From: Brevundimonas diminuta
Lineage (GTDB): Bacteria; Pseudomonadota; Alphaproteobacteria; Caulobacterales; Caulobacteraceae
DNA length: 64,000 nucleotides
Reading direction: 5' to 3'
NCBI RefSeq assembly: GCF_022654015.1
Contig: NZ_CP073063.1
Location: forward strand, 2,108,001 to 2,172,000
Shown here: positions 62,604 through 64,000 of the stretch, in pieces
Layout of the letters: each line of letters starts with the position of its first letter
How positions within the stretch are numbered: the stretch's first letter is position 1
Translations under genes and position numbers: made by a program
The notes under the pieces: model-generated
What the model saw: only the letters and a program-made list of their open reading frames with translations
What the model was told of the DNA's origin: nothing
Database searches by the model: none

Positions 62604-63440
62604 TCAGCTGCCGGATATCAACAGGGCGCCCGCATAACCGCGCGCCACGACCGACTGACGCGCCGCTTCGGCGGCATTGGCGCTGTCCCACGGTCCCACC
62701 ACGACGTTGAACCGTCCCGCGCCCCGATCAGCCCGCACCCAGCCGCTAAGGCTGTCGGCGATTCGCCCGGCCTCAACCTGGTCCGAGAAACTGCCTGCCT
62801 GAACCCAGAAGGTTGTCACCTCCGCCACAACGACCGGCGCAGGCGCAACGACGGGTGTGTTGGCCGGAACCGCGCTTCGCGGCGCGGGCGCCGACGCCCG
62901 CAACAAGGCGCCCCCGCCCTGCTGCGGCGCCTGGCCGAGGTAGCGCACCCGCACCCGCCCCACGCCCTGCGACAGCATTCCCAGTTCGCTCGCCGCCTCG
63001 CGCGACAGGTCGATGATCCGGCTGTCCACGAACGGCCCACGATCGTTGATCCGCACCACCAGCCGCCGCCCGTTCTCCAGGTTGGTCACCTCGACCAGAC
63101 CGGGCAGAGGCAGGGTCTTGTGCGCCGCCGTCAGGGCATGCATGTCGAACCGCTCGCCGGTCGAGGTCGGACGCCCGTTGAAGGCGTCGCCGTACCAGGA
63201 CGCCATCCCGACCTCTTCGTAATCCGGCTGCTCCTTGGGCGTGTACCAGCGCCCGCGCACCTGATAGGGCCGCATCGTCCCGGACACGATCGGCGCAGGG
63301 TCCTTGACGACGGGCAGGCGGTCCTCGCCGCGCCCCGCGACCGTCCCGCGCACGCCCGCGCCGCCGACGGTGGAACAGGCGGCCAGCAGCGAAAACAGCC
63401 CCAGGATCAGCGCGCCGCGCACTCCCTGTCCAAACGTCAT
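62604..63440 (-). CDS. rlpA: RlpA-family septal ring lipoprotein with SPOR domain
   Basis: A 278-residue lipoprotein (lipobox LAAC, cysteine near residue 22). The double-psi beta-barrel RlpA domain (about 75-170) has [35 protein letters not shown] and [21 protein letters not shown] with the catalytic Asp. An alanine/proline linker leads to a C-terminal SPOR domain (about 205-275) that binds denuded septal glycan. It probably acts as a lytic transglycosylase or structural septal protein. ATG at 63440 has GAGG upstream. Confidence 0.9.
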   Translation of the reverse strand: MTFGQGVRGALILGLFSLLAACSTVGGAGVRGTVAGRGEDRLPVVKDPAPIVSGTMRPYQVRGRWYTPKEQPDYEEVGMASWYGDAFNGRPTSTGERFDMHALTAAHKTLPLPGLVEVTNLENGRRLVVRINDRGPFVDSRIIDLSREAASELGMLSQGVGRVRVRYLGQAPQQGGGALLRASAPAPRSAVPANTPVVAPAPVVVAEVTTFWVQAGSFSDQVEAGRIADSLSGWVRADRGAGRFNVVVGPWDSANAAEAARQSVVARGYAGALLISGS

Positions 63441-63545
63441 CGACCCGCCTCGCAAAAAATACGAAAACAGGATGACCGAAGACATTTCCGCTTTGGTTAA
63501 TGACCCGTTCGCCTGCTATGGCGTCCGCCTCCGCTGCGGCGGCAA

Positions 63546-63635
<90 letters not shown>

Positions 63636-63730
63636 CTTATGCTCGGTGCTATAAAGCAGCGGATCACAACCCAAAGCACTTGACTACAAAACCTCAAGGT
63701 TGAATGACGAAGGTCATCACGGGGGTGACC

Positions 63731-64000
63731 ATGTCAAATCAATCGACCGGCCTGAGCGCCGATACGCAGGCGCTGATGGCGTTCGAGTCGAACAAGAAGT
63801 CAGCGGGTGTCGCTTACTTGCTTTGGTTCTTCACGGGTGGAGTCGGCGGACATCGCTTCTACGCGGGCCGCACGGGTTCCGCCGTGGCCCAACTGATGCT
63901 TACGATCCTGGGCTGGGCGACCATTTGGTTTGGCCTTGGCTTCGTCTTTCTGAGCGCGCTCGGCATTTGGTTGTTGGTTGATGTCTTCCTTCTGGGCGGC
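63731..64000 (+). CDS. TM2 domain protein, cut by the window end
   Basis: The first 90 codons of a membrane protein. A polar N-terminus (SNQSTGLSADTQALMAFESNKKS) precedes a TM2 domain: AYLLWFFTGGVGGHRFYAGRTGSAVAQLMLTILG, then a second hydrophobic segment ending with the conserved aspartate in WLLVDVFLLGG. TM2 proteins are small two-helix membrane proteins of uncertain role. GGGGGTGACC precedes the ATG. Codon choice (TCA, CAA, TTG, CTT) is less GC-biased than in the neighbouring genes, and the gene follows a tRNA. Confidence 0.85.
   Translation, partial: MSNQSTGLSADTQALMAFESNKKSAGVAYLLWFFTGGVGGHRFYAGRTGSAVAQLMLTILGWATIWFGLGFVFLSALGIWLLVDVFLLGG

Overview
The window is a dense, high-GC stretch of an alphaproteobacterial chromosome, most likely from the Caulobacteraceae and by protein style probably Brevundimonas. 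Four things support this. The tmRNA gene is circularly permuted (two-piece). The pyruvate dehydrogenase E1-beta subunit carries its own lipoyl domain. NtrX lacks the GAFTGA loop. There is also a PopA-like REC-REC-GGDEF protein with a degenerate active site. TTG and GTG starts are frequent and neighbouring genes often overlap by 1-4 bases. I see no insertion sequence, prophage, CRISPR array or toxin-antitoxin module: this is core chromosome.

Layout. 1-9.9 kb: a 5'-truncated tRNA-Pro; a divergent ilvC overlapping head to head with a DUF924 gene; a nucleotide cluster (thyA, alpha/beta hydrolase, MazG-like protein, folA, ybjQ); an Old Yellow Enzyme; mrp and miaA back to back; then the permuted ssrA gene followed by sspB, so the tag-encoding RNA sits beside the adaptor that delivers tagged proteins to ClpXP. 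A RusA-like nuclease and a cyclophilin lipoprotein follow. 9.9-18.3 kb: fumC, YccF, DUF2171, a patatin lipoprotein, DUF4169, an EamA transporter, a YbaY lipoprotein, a ribbon-helix-helix protein, a small membrane protein, a UvrD/PcrA helicase and DUF3606.

18.3-30.3 kb, almost all minus strand: central carbon and lipoate metabolism. eno, ftsB-like, pdhA-pdhB-DUF5076-pdhC-gpx-lpdA form the pyruvate dehydrogenase operon; upstream are a lipoprotein, rpmF and an overlapping run lipA-coq10-lhgO-maa. LipA makes the lipoyl cofactor used by PdhB and PdhC. 30.4-37.7 kb: an acyl-ACP synthetase-like enzyme behind two palindromes, a DODA-type dioxygenase, wrbA, two putative peptidases, a GPH-type symporter, mazG and a HAD phosphatase.

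37.7-46.6 kb: one long minus-strand run dusB-ntrY-ntrX-dat-hfq-hflX-nhaP, in which the ntrBC pair often found between dusB and ntrY is missing. 46.7-53.3 kb: fused ispDF, an MFS/spermidine-synthase fusion, a CinA-type amidohydrolase, tusA, yihY and popA. 53.3-63.4 kb: DNA repair and replication genes (mfd, sdhE, recG, MBL hydrolase, tatD, holB, tmk, rlpA). The window ends with tRNA-Ser(UGA) and the start of a TM2-domain gene.

The most notable observations are the two-piece ssrA with a duplicated 32-nt element beside sspB, the popA active-site degeneration with an intact c-di-GMP inhibitory site, altered metal-ligand motifs in adjacent tatD and MBL genes, the ilvC/DUF924 start overlap, and a 53-nt identical block shared by the lipoyl domains of pdhB and pdhC. 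I found no clear multi-gene system that looks wholly undescribed.
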